A stretch of 64,000 bases of DNA from Pararhizobium polonicum. Lineage in GTDB: Bacteria; Pseudomonadota; Alphaproteobacteria; Rhizobiales; Rhizobiaceae. The notes beneath the pieces were generated by a model, which saw only the letters and a program-made list of their open reading frames with translations, did not search any database and was not told where the DNA came from. Below, piece after piece: positions 24,642-33,996 of the stretch. Location: contig NZ_LGLV01000006.1 in assembly GCF_001687365.1 (NCBI RefSeq), positions 62,001-126,000 of the forward strand. The letters run 5' to 3'. Position 1 is the stretch's first letter. Each line of letters begins with the position of its first letter. A program made the position numbers and the translations under genes.

Positions 24642-25736
24642 TCAGTTGGCGGGCGTGAGGACAGAACGCTCGCTCACGCTATCAAAGGCATGGATGGTAT
24701 TCGGTCGATGCACGAGCACGATTTCTTTCCCGACTTCGACTTCGGGGCCCCGTTCGAACTGGGCTGAGACGAGATTGCGACCGACCGCAACCTGTATCAT
24801 CACCTGAGACCCGAGCGGCTCAATAAGCTCAATGCGCCCCTTGACCGTGCCGGCGTCTGCCTTCACTTCGTCGAGTTGGGGGGAAAGGTGTTCGGGGCGG
24901 ATTCCGGCGATCATTGTTCCGGCTCTATTGCGCAGGGCATCGGCCACGGTACCCTGCGGCACCAATTTGAAGCCCGGGCCGACGAGCGCCCCATTCTCAA
25001 TTTCGGCGTTCACGAAGTTCATCGGAGGACTGCCGATGAATCCGGCGACGAACGTGTTTACCGGGGTATCGTAGATATTCTGTGGCGTGTCGATCTGCTG
25101 GGCGACGCCACCACGCATGACCACGATCCGGTGACCCATCGTCAAGGCTTCGAGCTGGTCATGGGTTACGTAGAACGTCGTGATTTTGAGGCGGCGGCAA
25201 AGCTTGACGATCTCCGCACGCATTTCGATCCGAAGCTTCGCATCGAGATTGGACAGAGGCTCGTCCATAAGGAACACACGCGGTTCCCGCACGATGGCCC
25301 GGCCAAGCGCGACACGCTGACGTTGTCCACCCGAGAGCGCGGATGGCTTGCGCTCGAGAAGCGCTTCGATGTCCAGCGCCTTTGCGGTCTTTCGTACCTG
25401 AGCGTCAATCTGCTGTTTGGACCATTTCCTGACCTTGAGGCAGAAAGCCATATTTTCATAGACGGTGAGATGCGGGTAGAGGGCGTAGTTCTGGAAAACC
25501 ATCGCGACGTCCCGTTCAGACGGGCTGTATTCGGTTACGTTTTCGCCATCGATGCTGATCCTGCCCGATGTCGAGCCTTCGAGACCCGCGATCATTCGCA
25601 TTGTTGTTGTCTTGCCGCAGCCAGACGGCCCGACGAGCACAACAAATTCACCGTCCTCCGTCGTCAGGTTGAGGTTATCGACGGCATTGAACGCGCCGAA
25701 CGATTTGTTGAGGTTTTCGATTGCGATGACGGACAT
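24642..25736 (-). CDS. Carbohydrate ABC transporter ATP-binding protein (MalK/UgpC family)
   Basis: A 364-residue ATPase with an N-terminal ATP-binding domain and a C-terminal OB/TOBE regulatory domain (about 240-364), typical of polyol and sugar importers. Seen: Walker A GPSGCGKTT at about 36-44, VFQNYALYPHLTVYENM, signature LSGGQRQRVALGRAI, Walker B VFLMDEPLSNLDAKLR and THDQLEALTMGHR. It lies 17 bases upstream of the DhaKL gene and 34 bases after the FGGY kinase gene. It powers the permeases at 28182-29929. Confidence 0.94.
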   Translation of the reverse strand: MSVIAIENLNKSFGAFNAVDNLNLTTEDGEFVVLVGPSGCGKTTTMRMIAGLEGSTSGRISIDGENVTEYSPSERDVAMVFQNYALYPHLTVYENMAFCLKVRKWSKQQIDAQVRKTAKALDIEALLERKPSALSGGQRQRVALGRAIVREPRVFLMDEPLSNLDAKLRIEMRAEIVKLCRRLKITTFYVTHDQLEALTMGHRIVVMRGGVAQQIDTPQNIYDTPVNTFVAGFIGSPPMNFVNAEIENGALVGPGFKLVPQGTVADALRNRAGTMIAGIRPEHLSPQLDEVKADAGTVKGRIELIEPLGSQVMIQVAVGRNLVSAQFERGPEVEVGKEIVLVHRPNTIHAFDSVSERSVLTPAN

Positions 25737-25770
25737 AAATTCCTCCCGGATGTTTGCAGATCAGTCGGCG

Positions 25771-27126
25771 TCAAATCGCCTGACGTATCGAGGCGTCGTA
25801 AAACGCCTGGTATCTATCGTCGTAGAATCGGGCCCAGTGCGGGTCCGGATCGATCGTCTGCGTCGTGACTCCAGTGGTGAAGTCGACGACCTCGCCGAGC
25901 CCCTCAGCCGCGAGCAGAGCGGCTCCGGCGACCGCAGGTTCCTGCACGCTAAGCACCCGAATGGAGCGGCCAAAGATGCTGGCCCGCAATTCGAGCAGGC
26001 TACGCGAACGGCTCCAGCCCCCGGTGGCGTAGATTTCCGTGTCCCGGACGCCGGCGAACCGCATGTGATCAAACATCCGTCGCGCCGTGATCCCGGCCAT
26101 TTCCAGAACGGAACGTGCGTCCGGCATCGCCGGCAGGTCGGCGGCAGACGCGAAGAAGTTCGGCTCACCCGGAATTTTGGGCATCGCCAGGATGGGGCGG
26201 ATATCGAGGCCTTGCGATTGCAGAGATCGAACCGCTGACGAGAATTCGAAAACGCCAAGGCACGCGACACCGATCTTTGCCTGCACCGGAACCGTGAACG
26301 CCAGATACCGATCGAACCGATCCAACGGGAACGATGCGGTTTCGCCGTAGATGACATTCGCCGTGCCGATCGAGTCCACCCGGGCCACTGGATCGATCCT
26401 CTGGATCATCGCCGCGGCGACCGGATGATCGTGTCCGCCTGCGACAACGAGCGTGTCGTCGTTCGCCGCGCCCGCGGAGATAAGGCGACCGGGCCGCATA
26501 GTACCGATGGCTTCGCCTGCTCGCCGTACTGCCGGGAGTTCGGGCGACCCGCATATTTCGAGCAGTTCCGCGATCCACGCGCGTCGGCCAATGTCATAGC
26601 ATCCCGAGCGGGACGCCAGCGTTTCGCTCATGAACGGCTGACCGGTCCAAACAACGGACGGATAGTCCGTCAATGCGATCCACGTGCTATGCTGCGCAAA
26701 GAGTTCCGGCCGGTGGCGGCGTAGCCACAGCCACTTCGCTCCCGTCCGGGTATGCTCCATTTCTATCCCCGCTCGCGTCGTCGCGAGCGCGTTTTGCCTT
26801 ATCTGCGTGGCCTCGCCCACCGCGCGTCGATCGTACCATGGGATGGCCTGGTCCAGCGGGGTTAGCGTCTGGTCGATGAAAATACCGTCTTCACCGACAC
26901 CCGTCGTCGCGATCGCCGAGAGCCGCATACCTCCGCCGACCGCACTCCACCCTTCGATGATGAGGTCTTCAATCGCGCCAACGAGCTGGCTTGCGTCCAC
27001 GCCGGCACCAATCGACGCCGCGGTGCGCGGTGTCAAAACGGCACGCGTCCATCTGGAAACACCCGTCCCATCTACGATCGAGACCTTGAGATTGGTCGTC
27101 CCGATATCGACGCCGCACACTAGCAT
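25771..27126 (-). CDS. FGGY-family carbohydrate kinase
   Basis: A 451-residue sugar/polyol kinase. Seen: GVDIGTTNLKVSIVDGTG (phosphate loop 1), TGVGEDGIFID, the GGHDHPVAAAM motif, and TGGWSRSRSLLELR near the C-terminus, where FGGY kinases bind ATP. FGGY members include xylulo-, glycero-, erythritol- and fuculokinases; this one has no close signature of any. It lies 30 bases after the dehydrogenase gene and probably phosphorylates the ketose formed by that enzyme. Confidence 0.88.
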   Translation of the reverse strand: MLVCGVDIGTTNLKVSIVDGTGVSRWTRAVLTPRTAASIGAGVDASQLVGAIEDLIIEGWSAVGGGMRLSAIATTGVGEDGIFIDQTLTPLDQAIPWYDRRAVGEATQIRQNALATTRAGIEMEHTRTGAKWLWLRRHRPELFAQHSTWIALTDYPSVVWTGQPFMSETLASRSGCYDIGRRAWIAELLEICGSPELPAVRRAGEAIGTMRPGRLISAGAANDDTLVVAGGHDHPVAAAMIQRIDPVARVDSIGTANVIYGETASFPLDRFDRYLAFTVPVQAKIGVACLGVFEFSSAVRSLQSQGLDIRPILAMPKIPGEPNFFASAADLPAMPDARSVLEMAGITARRMFDHMRFAGVRDTEIYATGGWSRSRSLLELRASIFGRSIRVLSVQEPAVAGAALLAAEGLGEVVDFTTGVTTQTIDPDPHWARFYDDRYQAFYDASIRQAI

Positions 27127-27156
27127 TCCATATTCTCCTTGCCAGAACAGGGGCGC

Positions 27157-28185
27157 TCAAAAGCTCAGTTGAGTCTTGATCGACGTTCCTGCCTGCATGC
27201 TCCGAACAGCCGTATCGAAGCTCCAGACCGGGAAGCTCTCGCCAATGAGAAGCTTGGCCTTGTCCCGGATGTCGGGCATCAGCTCGACGGCTGCACCGAA
27301 CTTGCCCGCACACGAATTCGAGCCGATGAGACGGAACTCCTGTTCGTAAAGCTTGAAGGGGACGAAGGAGGCCTCGGCATGCTCGTCATGCACGCCGACC
27401 TGGACGTAGGCCCCGGTCTTCTCGACGAGCTGCAGGCCTTGGTTCAGAGCCGCCGGAACGCCCGCTGCTTCGAAAACAACATCAAATCGCTCGCGACCAA
27501 GGTCAGACGGCTGTACCGCGGCGTCGACTCCGACATTTCTGGCGATATCCAGTTTCGCGGTGGCCGGGTCGGCGAGGGTAACCTTTCCGGCACCCGCATG
27601 CTTCGCTGCGATTGCGATGAGCAGCCCCATTGTACCGCCGCCGAGAACAAGAACCTGCCGTTCTTGGACCCCTTGCGAGGAATCGACGGCATGCAGAGCG
27701 CAGGCCAGCGGTTCGATGAGAGCCGCGACATCGGAACCGATGGACTCGCTCACCTTGAAAGCGTTGCGGCTGGGCACAGCAACGTACTCGGCAGCTGCGC
27801 CCGCACGCCCTACGCCGATCGGAGTGAGGTGAAGGCAGAGATTTGGCCTTCCGGATTGGCACCAGCGGCAAGCGCCGCAGACCACGTTCGGATCGACGGC
27901 CACGAAATCTCCAGCCTTGACGTTTCGGACATTCCGACCCGCTGCGACCACATGCCCGGCGAATTCATGGCCGGGGATAACCGGGTAGTTCGTTCCGACA
28001 AAGCCGTGCTTGAGGATGTGAAGGTCGGTGCCGCAAATCCCACAGCATGTCGGCTTGACCAGAACTTCGTCGTCGGCGACGGCCGGGACAGTTGTTTCGA
28101 TCACGCTGATCCGATGGTCCTGGGTAATCCGGATCGCTTTCATCTTGCCGCTCGCCGCGCCGCCAAACAAATTGTCCATGCTCAT
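27157..28185 (-). CDS. Zinc-dependent medium-chain alcohol/polyol dehydrogenase
   Basis: A 342-residue MDR-family dehydrogenase. Seen: the catalytic-zinc cysteine in CCGICGTDLH, GHEFAGHVVAAG, the four-cysteine structural zinc lobe CGACRWCQSGRPNLC, and the NAD(P)-binding LVLGGGTMGLLIAIAAKHAG. The ATG at 28183-28185 overlaps the stop of the permease gene (ATGA); MKAIRI, 14 codons later, is another family-like start. It likely oxidises the imported polyol to a ketose. Confidence 0.92.
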   Translation of the reverse strand: MSMDNLFGGAASGKMKAIRITQDHRISVIETTVPAVADDEVLVKPTCCGICGTDLHILKHGFVGTNYPVIPGHEFAGHVVAAGRNVRNVKAGDFVAVDPNVVCGACRWCQSGRPNLCLHLTPIGVGRAGAAAEYVAVPSRNAFKVSESIGSDVAALIEPLACALHAVDSSQGVQERQVLVLGGGTMGLLIAIAAKHAGAGKVTLADPATAKLDIARNVGVDAAVQPSDLGRERFDVVFEAAGVPAALNQGLQLVEKTGAYVQVGVHDEHAEASFVPFKLYEQEFRLIGSNSCAGKFGAAVELMPDIRDKAKLLIGESFPVWSFDTAVRSMQAGTSIKTQLSF

Positions 28186-29003
28186 TTTACTGCTCCGAAT
28201 GTTAGGCCACGTGTCAGGCTCTTCTGCGCCAGCCAGCCCGCGACGACGACGGGAACGTTGATGAGTGTCGCAACGGCTGCGACCTGCGCGGTGTAGAGTT
28301 TCCCGAAACTCAGGAATTTCTGCAAGAAGACGGGAAGGGTGCTCACCGTCGTCGTAAGGTTCACGGCGAGGAAGAACTCGTTCCAGGCGAAGATCGCGCA
28401 CAGCAACGCTGTGGAAGCGAGGCCGGGCCTGATCAAGGGAACGATGATCTGGATCATTTCCCGGATGCGGCCCGCGCCATCGACGGCGACGGCATCGAAG
28501 ACGTCGCGGGGGATTTCGACCATAAACGAACGGATCATCCAGATCGCCAGCGGTAGGTTCATCGAGGTGTAAACGATGACGAGAACGGTGGACGTATTCA
28601 GGAGATCAAAGGTGCGCGCCACCAGATAGATCGGCACGATACCCGCCGCGATCGGCATCATCTTGGTTGAAATGAAGAAGAACAGGACATCCCTCCACTT
28701 CGGCACGGGCCGGACGGTCAGAGCGAACGCTGCGGGAACGGCTAGCACGATCACGATCGCGGTCGAGACAATTGTAACGAGGATCGAAACCACCGCGAAG
28801 GAAGCGAAGTCGTTCTCGAATATCCGGCGATAATGGTCGAGTGTCGGGGTAAAGAACAGCTTGGGTGGATAGCTGACCGCGTCTTCCTCCGTCTTGAAGC
28901 TCGTCAGTATCATCCAGGCGATCGGCACGAACATGATCAGCGTCCCGGTCCAGGTAAGGAGCGTCAGAAGCGGATCGAGGAAACCGGCTCGACGGCGGTT
29001 CAT
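28182..29003 (-). CDS. Carbohydrate ABC transporter permease (MalG-like)
   Basis: A 273-residue inner-membrane permease. Spans include LLTWTGTLIMFVPIAWMILT near the N-terminus and VSILVTIVSTAIVIVLAVPA. The EAA loop appears as IPRDVFDAVAVDGAGRIREM followed by IIVPLIRPGLAST. It overlaps the upstream permease gene by four bases and the downstream dehydrogenase gene by four bases, so the three are translationally coupled. Confidence 0.93.
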   Translation of the reverse strand: MNRRRAGFLDPLLTLLTWTGTLIMFVPIAWMILTSFKTEEDAVSYPPKLFFTPTLDHYRRIFENDFASFAVVSILVTIVSTAIVIVLAVPAAFALTVRPVPKWRDVLFFFISTKMMPIAAGIVPIYLVARTFDLLNTSTVLVIVYTSMNLPLAIWMIRSFMVEIPRDVFDAVAVDGAGRIREMIQIIVPLIRPGLASTALLCAIFAWNEFFLAVNLTTTVSTLPVFLQKFLSFGKLYTAQVAAVATLINVPVVVAGWLAQKSLTRGLTFGAVK

Positions 29004-29929
29004 GCGCGGCCTCCTTCCTTGAAGATGCCCGACACGACGCGCAGCATGGGGATCGTGAGCGCCATGGCGAGTGCGAGCGAGATCATTCCGAATGCGGATG
29101 CGCGACCGAGGTCGAAGGCGCTGAAGGCCTCAAGGTAAACGTAATAGGAAAGATTGGTCGTCGCGTGCGCGGGACCGCCATTCGTCAGGATGGCTATCGC
29201 CGCGAAATTCTCAAGCACGTACATGGCGACGAGGAGAGCGGTCAATTCGATGAAGGGCCGCAGGTGCGGCAGCATCAAGCGTCGGAAGGTGTAGAAGCGG
29301 TTCGCGCCGTCAACTTCGGCAGCTTCGGCGACTTCGGTCGGGAACGACTGCATGCCGGCCAGCAGAATGAGGAGCGCAAAGGCTGACCACTGCCATGCCG
29401 TGATAATGATGATCGTCACTTTGGGGTACTGGCTGATCCAGTTGATGCGCCCGATACCGATCTCGTCGGTGATCCAGCCGAGAATACCGAAGGTCGGATC
29501 GTAGATTCCGGTTTTCCAGAACAGCGCGGCTGCCACTGGCATGATGAAAAACGGTGTGACCGCAAGCGTGCGCGCGATAGTTCGTCCGCGGAATTCCCGG
29601 TTCAGGCCTGCTGCGAGAAGCCCGCCGACGACCACTGATGCGACGACGATCGAAAGCGTCATAATGCCAGTGTTCAGTATCGCCTTCAGGAATGTAGCAT
29701 CGGAGGCCGCGTTGACGAAGTTCCGGAACCAGACAAACCGCGGAGGGTTGGTCGAGACCAAATTCCAACGTTGGAAGCTATAGTAAAGAGTGATGACGAA
29801 CGGCAGCTGTGTGACCAAAATCACGAAGATAAGTGCAGGCAGGAGAGGGAGCCGGTCCCACCAGCCTTTCGCGCCGCTTCTGCGGGCTCGCGCACTCCGG
29901 GAACCGTCTGATAGTGAAATCGATGTCAT
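29000..29929 (-). CDS. Carbohydrate ABC transporter permease (MalF-like)
   Basis: Inner-membrane permease of about 309 residues with a first span LPLLPALIFVILVTQLPFVI and the EAA loop FPTEVAEAAEVDGANRFYTF, then RRLMLPHLRPFIEL. Two ATG codons at 29944 and 29938 and one at 29929 are in frame; 29929 (MTSISLSDGS) is chosen because GGATG precedes it at reasonable spacing. The choice is uncertain by five residues. The pair with the next permease is normal for polyol importers such as SmoFG. Confidence 0.9.
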   Translation of the reverse strand: MTSISLSDGSRSARARRSGAKGWWDRLPLLPALIFVILVTQLPFVITLYYSFQRWNLVSTNPPRFVWFRNFVNAASDATFLKAILNTGIMTLSIVVASVVVGGLLAAGLNREFRGRTIARTLAVTPFFIMPVAAALFWKTGIYDPTFGILGWITDEIGIGRINWISQYPKVTIIIITAWQWSAFALLILLAGMQSFPTEVAEAAEVDGANRFYTFRRLMLPHLRPFIELTALLVAMYVLENFAAIAILTNGGPAHATTNLSYYVYLEAFSAFDLGRASAFGMISLALAMALTIPMLRVVSGIFKEGGRA

Positions 29930-30001
29930 GATTTTCATCCGCATGAAGAATGCCGGGATTTTGGCGGGCCGCCGGGAGGGAGGCGACCCGCCAGGGCTCG
30001 G

Positions 30002-31366
30002 TTACTTGATGTAGCCCGCGTCTTCCATGATCTCCTTGATCTTGGTCTCGCTCGCAGCGATCGCGTCGTCGGCACTCATCTGGCCGCTAATCGCGCCGGC
30101 AAGCTGCTGCGACGTGAAGTCGCCGATTTGCTCGAATTCCGGGATCGTAACGTACTGGACGCCCGTATATGGAACAGGGTCTACCGTCGGTTTCAGCGGA
30201 TTGGCAGCGTTGATCGACTTGAGCGTCAGACCGGCATAGTCTTTCGTCGCCGCTTCGTATTCAGCCAGCCTGTAGGTGGACTCGCGGGAGCCGGGAGGGA
30301 CGGTGCCCCAGCCAGCCTTCTCGCCCGCAAGCTTTATATACTCCTCGCTGGTCAACCAGGCGATCAGCTTCCAGGCGGCGTCCTGATGCTTGCTGGTGGT
30401 CGGGATGGAAAGTCCCCAGGCCCAGAGCCAGCCAGAGCCCGGCTTTTCCTTGATCGGAGCGAGAGCGAAGCCGACATTGCCCTTCACGGCAGCATTTGCC
30501 TGGTCGATGACGGGGCCTGCGAAGACCGTGTCGTCGTACCACATCGCGGTCTTGCCCTGCGTGAAGAGCTGCAGGCACTCCTGCCAACCGTCCTTTGCCG
30601 CGTCCTGCTGGCCATGTTCCTTGAGCAGGTTGACATAGAAGTTGATCGCTTCCTTGCTCTTTGGCGAGCTCAGCTGCGGCTCCCAGTTCTCGTCGAACCA
30701 ACGGCCGCCAAAGGTGTTGATGACAGTCGTCAGCGGGGCGAGGCTCTGACCCCAGCCGGGGATGCCGCGCAAGCAGATGCCGGAGACGTTATGGGCGTCA
30801 TCGTCAAGCTTCGCGGCGAAATCCGCGACCTGTTCCCATGTCGGCTGCTCGGGCATTGTCAGGCCCGCCTTTTCGAAGAGGTCCTTTCGATAGAACATGA
30901 AGGACGACGAGCCGTAGAAGGGTGTCGCGAACATGTCGCCTTCGTATGACACCAGGTCACGGATCGGGGTCAGGAGGTCATCGGCCTTCCATTCCGCGTC
31001 GTTGGCGGCATATTCCTTGCTAAGGTTTGTGATCCAGCCCTTCTGTGCCCAGAGGGGAACTTCATATGCGCCGATCATCACGACGTCGAACTGTCCGGAC
31101 TTGGTCGCGACATCCTTCAGGACGGTCGGGCGCAGTTGATTCTCCGGAAGAGTCTGGAACTTGACCTTGATGTCGGGGTATTTGGCGTAGAAATTGTCGA
31201 TCAGCTTTGCCGCTGTTTCCATCTGCGGGTTTGCGGCAAGGGCAACGGTCAGGGTCACGTCTTCCGCCTGGCCCGGCTGAACTGCAAGCAGTCCAAATGC
31301 GACCGAAAGCGCAAGCGTGCTCACATGCGCACCGGCATTAGCCGGCCGCCACTTCATCATAGACAT
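30002..31366 (-). CDS. Carbohydrate ABC transporter periplasmic substrate-binding protein (polyol type)
   Basis: Family 1 extracellular binding protein, 454 residues, with an N-terminal signal (STLALSVAFGLLAVQPGQA, cleavage before EDVTLTV). Landmarks: NFYAKYPDIKVKFQTLPENQ, FDVVMIGAYEVPLWAQKGWI, TPFYGSSSFMFYRKDLFEKA and GWLWAWGLSIPTTSKHQDAA, all typical of sorbitol/mannitol-type (SmoE/MtlE-like) proteins. ATG at 31364-31366 has a GGGAGAGGAAG ribosome site. It is the first gene of the polyol operon. Confidence 0.92.
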   Translation of the reverse strand: MSMMKWRPANAGAHVSTLALSVAFGLLAVQPGQAEDVTLTVALAANPQMETAAKLIDNFYAKYPDIKVKFQTLPENQLRPTVLKDVATKSGQFDVVMIGAYEVPLWAQKGWITNLSKEYAANDAEWKADDLLTPIRDLVSYEGDMFATPFYGSSSFMFYRKDLFEKAGLTMPEQPTWEQVADFAAKLDDDAHNVSGICLRGIPGWGQSLAPLTTVINTFGGRWFDENWEPQLSSPKSKEAINFYVNLLKEHGQQDAAKDGWQECLQLFTQGKTAMWYDDTVFAGPVIDQANAAVKGNVGFALAPIKEKPGSGWLWAWGLSIPTTSKHQDAAWKLIAWLTSEEYIKLAGEKAGWGTVPPGSRESTYRLAEYEAATKDYAGLTLKSINAANPLKPTVDPVPYTGVQYVTIPEFEQIGDFTSQQLAGAISGQMSADDAIAASETKIKEIMEDAGYIK

Positions 31367-31484
31367 CGAGACTTCCTCTCCCAAAAAAACCGACACTATT
31401 GTCGGAAGCATCAACGGTGGCGAATGAGCGCCTGACCGACAGAAAAACCTCTCGCTCCACCCGAGATGTTTCTACTGTATGCTC

Positions 31485-31494
31485 TGTACGTACA
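31485..31494. promoter_or_regulatory. Palindromic GntR-type operator before polyol operon
   Basis: TGTACGTACA, a perfect 10-bp palindrome followed by AAAT. The same core with one change lies at 32893-32902 in front of the divergent aldolase operon. A minus-strand promoter can be drawn with -35 TTGACG (31515-31510), 17-base spacer, -10 TACGTA (31492-31487), so the operator would cover the -10. The rest of the 31367-31841 gap holds nothing recognisable. Confidence 0.6.
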
Positions 31495-31841
31495 AAATTG
31501 ATCGGAGCTCGTCAACGTAATTATAGAATTGTCGAGAGACTCTTTTGTCCGGCCGTCTATCGGCGGTTCGGCTACACACGGTGCGCCATGAGATCGCTAA
31601 TTATCGAGAGACAATCGCCACTGCTGGCCTATCTCCTGCAGATGACAGCAGTATCCGGCGTTGCGTCCTCGATGACCGTGGGGTCTATAACCATGGAAAG
31701 CGGATCGGTTATAAGCCCATAGTCGGCCCGCAGTTTATCGACGTCGGACCTGCAGCCGGCATGAAGGCGTTTGAAAATCGACCAATAGACGACAACCCTG
31801 CGTTTGGTGTACGCTTCGTTCGGACAAAAGTGAGAGCTGTT

Positions 31842-32618
31842 ATGCAAAATATCGATCGGACCGCCGCGGAGCCCTACTATCTTCAGCTCGCTCGCATAAT
31901 CGAGGAGCAAATTAAGACGGGAGAATACCGGGTGGGTGACCGTGTCCCCGGTGAAACGGAACTTTGTCGATCGTTCGATCTGGCTCGATCCACAGTCCGC
32001 GAGACGCTCCGTGCACTGGAGCAGCAGCGCCTGATCCGGATCGTTCCCAGACGCGGCGCATTCGTTTCCGACCCGGCGGAGAATCAATGGAAGCTGCAGG
32101 TTACTCAAGGCTTCCTGGAAACAGGCGCGCACTCGCCCGACAACGCCATCGAAACCTCGGTGCTGCGCGGCGGCTTCGAAACCCTGCCGGACTTTGCCGC
32201 CGATGCCTTGAGGCTGCCTAAGGGTGAGAATGGATTCGTGATCGAGCGTATACGGCATATCGATGGCAAGGCTGCAATGCACTCCACGAACTATCTTCCG
32301 GCTGAGGTCGGTGCATCGCTGATGGGCAAACCGGTCATGGAAGGTACCGCGTCATTGAACCGGACCCTGGCCTCCGCGGGTTTCTCGATCTACGCTGCGA
32401 GGCGCGAAGTCGCGGCCGTGGGCGCACCTGCAGATACGGCAAAGCTATTGGGGCTGGCGAAGGGCGCACCCGTTCTTTTCGTTCAATCGACATCTCGCTC
32501 GGAAGCCGGTCGCGTCTTTGACTTCTATCAGTCGTTCGTTCGAAGCGATGTCGTGACAATCTCCGTCGATGCGGAGGCTCCGGCGGATGTTGTGCAGAAC
32601 CCCGGCGCGAGCGAGTAA
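31842..32618 (+). CDS. GntR-family (HutC subfamily) transcriptional regulator
   Basis: A 258-residue regulator. Residues 1-78 form the winged helix-turn-helix (QLARIIEEQIKTGEYRVGDR, then ETELCRSFDLARSTVRETLR). The C-terminal UTRA effector domain (about 95-250) has FVIERIRHIDGKAAMHSTNY and DFYQSFVRSDVV. ATG at 31842 is chosen; a GTG 12 bases upstream is in frame, and the long upstream extension has no family resemblance. It lies between the divergent polyol operon and the aldolase operon, and the two TGTnCGTACA operators flank it, so it probably represses both. Confidence 0.88.
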   Translation: MQNIDRTAAEPYYLQLARIIEEQIKTGEYRVGDRVPGETELCRSFDLARSTVRETLRALEQQRLIRIVPRRGAFVSDPAENQWKLQVTQGFLETGAHSPDNAIETSVLRGGFETLPDFAADALRLPKGENGFVIERIRHIDGKAAMHSTNYLPAEVGASLMGKPVMEGTASLNRTLASAGFSIYAARREVAAVGAPADTAKLLGLAKGAPVLFVQSTSRSEAGRVFDFYQSFVRSDVVTISVDAEAPADVVQNPGASE

Positions 32619-32643
32619 CCTCTGAAGGCAAAGAGCCTTATTG

Positions 32644-32668
32644 GGCGCTGCAGACCGCAGCGCCTTTC
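32644..32668 (+). terminator. Intrinsic terminator after GntR gene
   Basis: Perfect 8-bp stem GGCGCTGC/GCAGCGCC (32644-32651 with 32657-32664), loop AGACC, followed by TTTCTCATTTT. Confidence 0.8.
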
Positions 32669-32770
32669 TCATTTTCGGAAATAGCCGTCACTGCGAAACC
32701 CAACGGCATCGTCTTTGGGTCTATTTCCACCCGCCTGCGGCACGACTCCCAGATAGCACAGACCCGGCTT

Positions 32771-32802
32771 CGATCCCGATACGACGTGTCGGGATCGTTT
32801 TT
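32771..32802 (+). terminator. Second intrinsic terminator before aldolase promoter
   Basis: Perfect 9-bp stem CGATCCCGA/TCGGGATCG (32771-32779 with 32789-32797), 9-base loop, then TTTTT at 32798-32802. It insulates the aldolase promoter from GntR transcription. Confidence 0.75.
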
Positions 32803-32848
32803 GCGCGCCTGAAGACGTCGGTGTTCAACGCCATCTCCCAATTTGTGC

Positions 32849-32878
32849 TTGACACCTCAAAACGAAGGATCGTAGATA
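32849..32878 (+). promoter_or_regulatory. Promoter of aldolase/RbsABC-type operon
   Basis: Perfect -35 TTGACA (32849-32854), 18-base spacer, -10 TAGATA (32873-32878). The start of transcription should fall near 32885, just before the GntR-type operator. Confidence 0.65.
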
Positions 32879-32892
32879 CGTATCGTCCGTCT

Positions 32893-32902
32893 TGTCCGTA
32901 CA
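32893..32902. promoter_or_regulatory. GntR-type operator before aldolase operon
   Basis: TGTCCGTACA followed by AAAT, differing in one base from the palindrome at 31485-31494. It lies about 8 bases downstream of the predicted transcription start, a position suited to repression. Confidence 0.6.
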
Positions 32903-32971
32903 AAATACTCGAGACTTGGGTGGAGCACTAATCATGGCGGCCGAGGCCGTCGAGAAGATAGGAAGAATGTC

Positions 32972-33754
32972 ATGTCGATGGAATATCGTCTTCGTCGTAC
33001 CCTGCCGAGCGATCGCGCTGCGATCATCATGCCGGTTGACCACGGCCTAATTTTTGATCGTATCGAAGGGCTGGAAACGCCTTCCGCCCCGTTTGCGGCA
33101 TGGGCGGGCAACGATGTGACCGGCTTCATGATGACCCCCGGCCAGGTCAAGCAGACCGAGAAGTTCTTCGCCGCACATCCTCATCTGACGCGCGTTCTCA
33201 CGATCGATACATACAATGAATTTCGCGAGCTCGACGGCGGTGGGTCGCATGATCTGATCACGACGGTTGAGGAAGCTGTCCGCATGGGCGTCGACGCCGT
33301 GAAGATGCTCTTCCCATGGAACATGTCCAGGCACGAGCGTGTCCAGATATGCGCTCGCGTGGGCCGTGTCGTCGCCTCGTGCGATCGTTGGGATATTCCC
33401 TTGGTCCTCGAGCCCGTCATCATGGGTGCCCCGCGCACGCAGGAAGTGATCGAGGAGGAAGAGAAGGTTGCTCGTATCGCTTACGACCTTGGCGCGCATA
33501 TCATCAAGATCGCATTCCCCGGCGAAGAACGTACCAAGCGTCTCTCCGAAGAACTCAAGGTTCCGCTGGTCATCGCCGGTGGCCCGTTGTCCGGCCCGCC
33601 GTCGGAGACGGTCGACGCCGTTGCCCAGACCCTTCGTGGTGGTGCTCGCGGCGTCATCGTTGGCCGCAACATTTGGCAGCGTGATCGCAAGACTGGCGAA
33701 GAGACGCTTGCGGAAATCGCCAAGCTGACGCGCAACGTGAGGTTCCAGGACTAG
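32972..33754 (+). CDS. Class I aldolase of the DeoC/FbaB (DhnA-type) family
   Basis: A 260-residue TIM-barrel Schiff-base aldolase, related to archaeal-type fructose-bisphosphate aldolase, LsrF and deoxyribose-phosphate aldolase. Seen: AAIIMPVDHGLIFDR at the first strand, VDAVKMLFPWN, VLEPVIMGAP, AHIIKIAFPGEE (probable Schiff-base lysine in HIIKIAF) and VIAGGPLSGPP. ATG at 32972 has GGAAGAA upstream; ATG at 32978 is in frame too. It is the first gene of a plus-strand operon with an RbsABC-type transporter. It shares an operator with the polyol operon, so its substrate is probably the phosphorylated ketose made there. Confidence 0.85.
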   Translation: MSMEYRLRRTLPSDRAAIIMPVDHGLIFDRIEGLETPSAPFAAWAGNDVTGFMMTPGQVKQTEKFFAAHPHLTRVLTIDTYNEFRELDGGGSHDLITTVEEAVRMGVDAVKMLFPWNMSRHERVQICARVGRVVASCDRWDIPLVLEPVIMGAPRTQEVIEEEEKVARIAYDLGAHIIKIAFPGEERTKRLSEELKVPLVIAGGPLSGPPSETVDAVAQTLRGGARGVIVGRNIWQRDRKTGEETLAEIAKLTRNVRFQD

Positions 33755-33996
33755 GTCACGCTGGGAGGTCTGCAAATTTTGGCAGCGGGGAGGATGAGTT
33801 TCCGCAGCTTCCTTGACCTCTCCAAGCAATGAAGTTCCCGAGGCGGGGTTACTCGGATGGGACGGGCCGTCAACCCGCCTTCCGGGAGAAACGCTCGCCT
33901 CGGGCACGAAGCATAAGCCTATCGTCTGCCGTGTGCGGATATACGAGCAGAGAGGTGGACTGTACGACTGATCGGCTCAAAACAGGAGGAGAAAAC

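Noticed and set aside
33840-33885. Imperfect GC-rich hairpin between the aldolase and RbsB-like genes as a terminator
   Set aside because: The stem is bulged with a long loop and no T-run follows, so it is not called.
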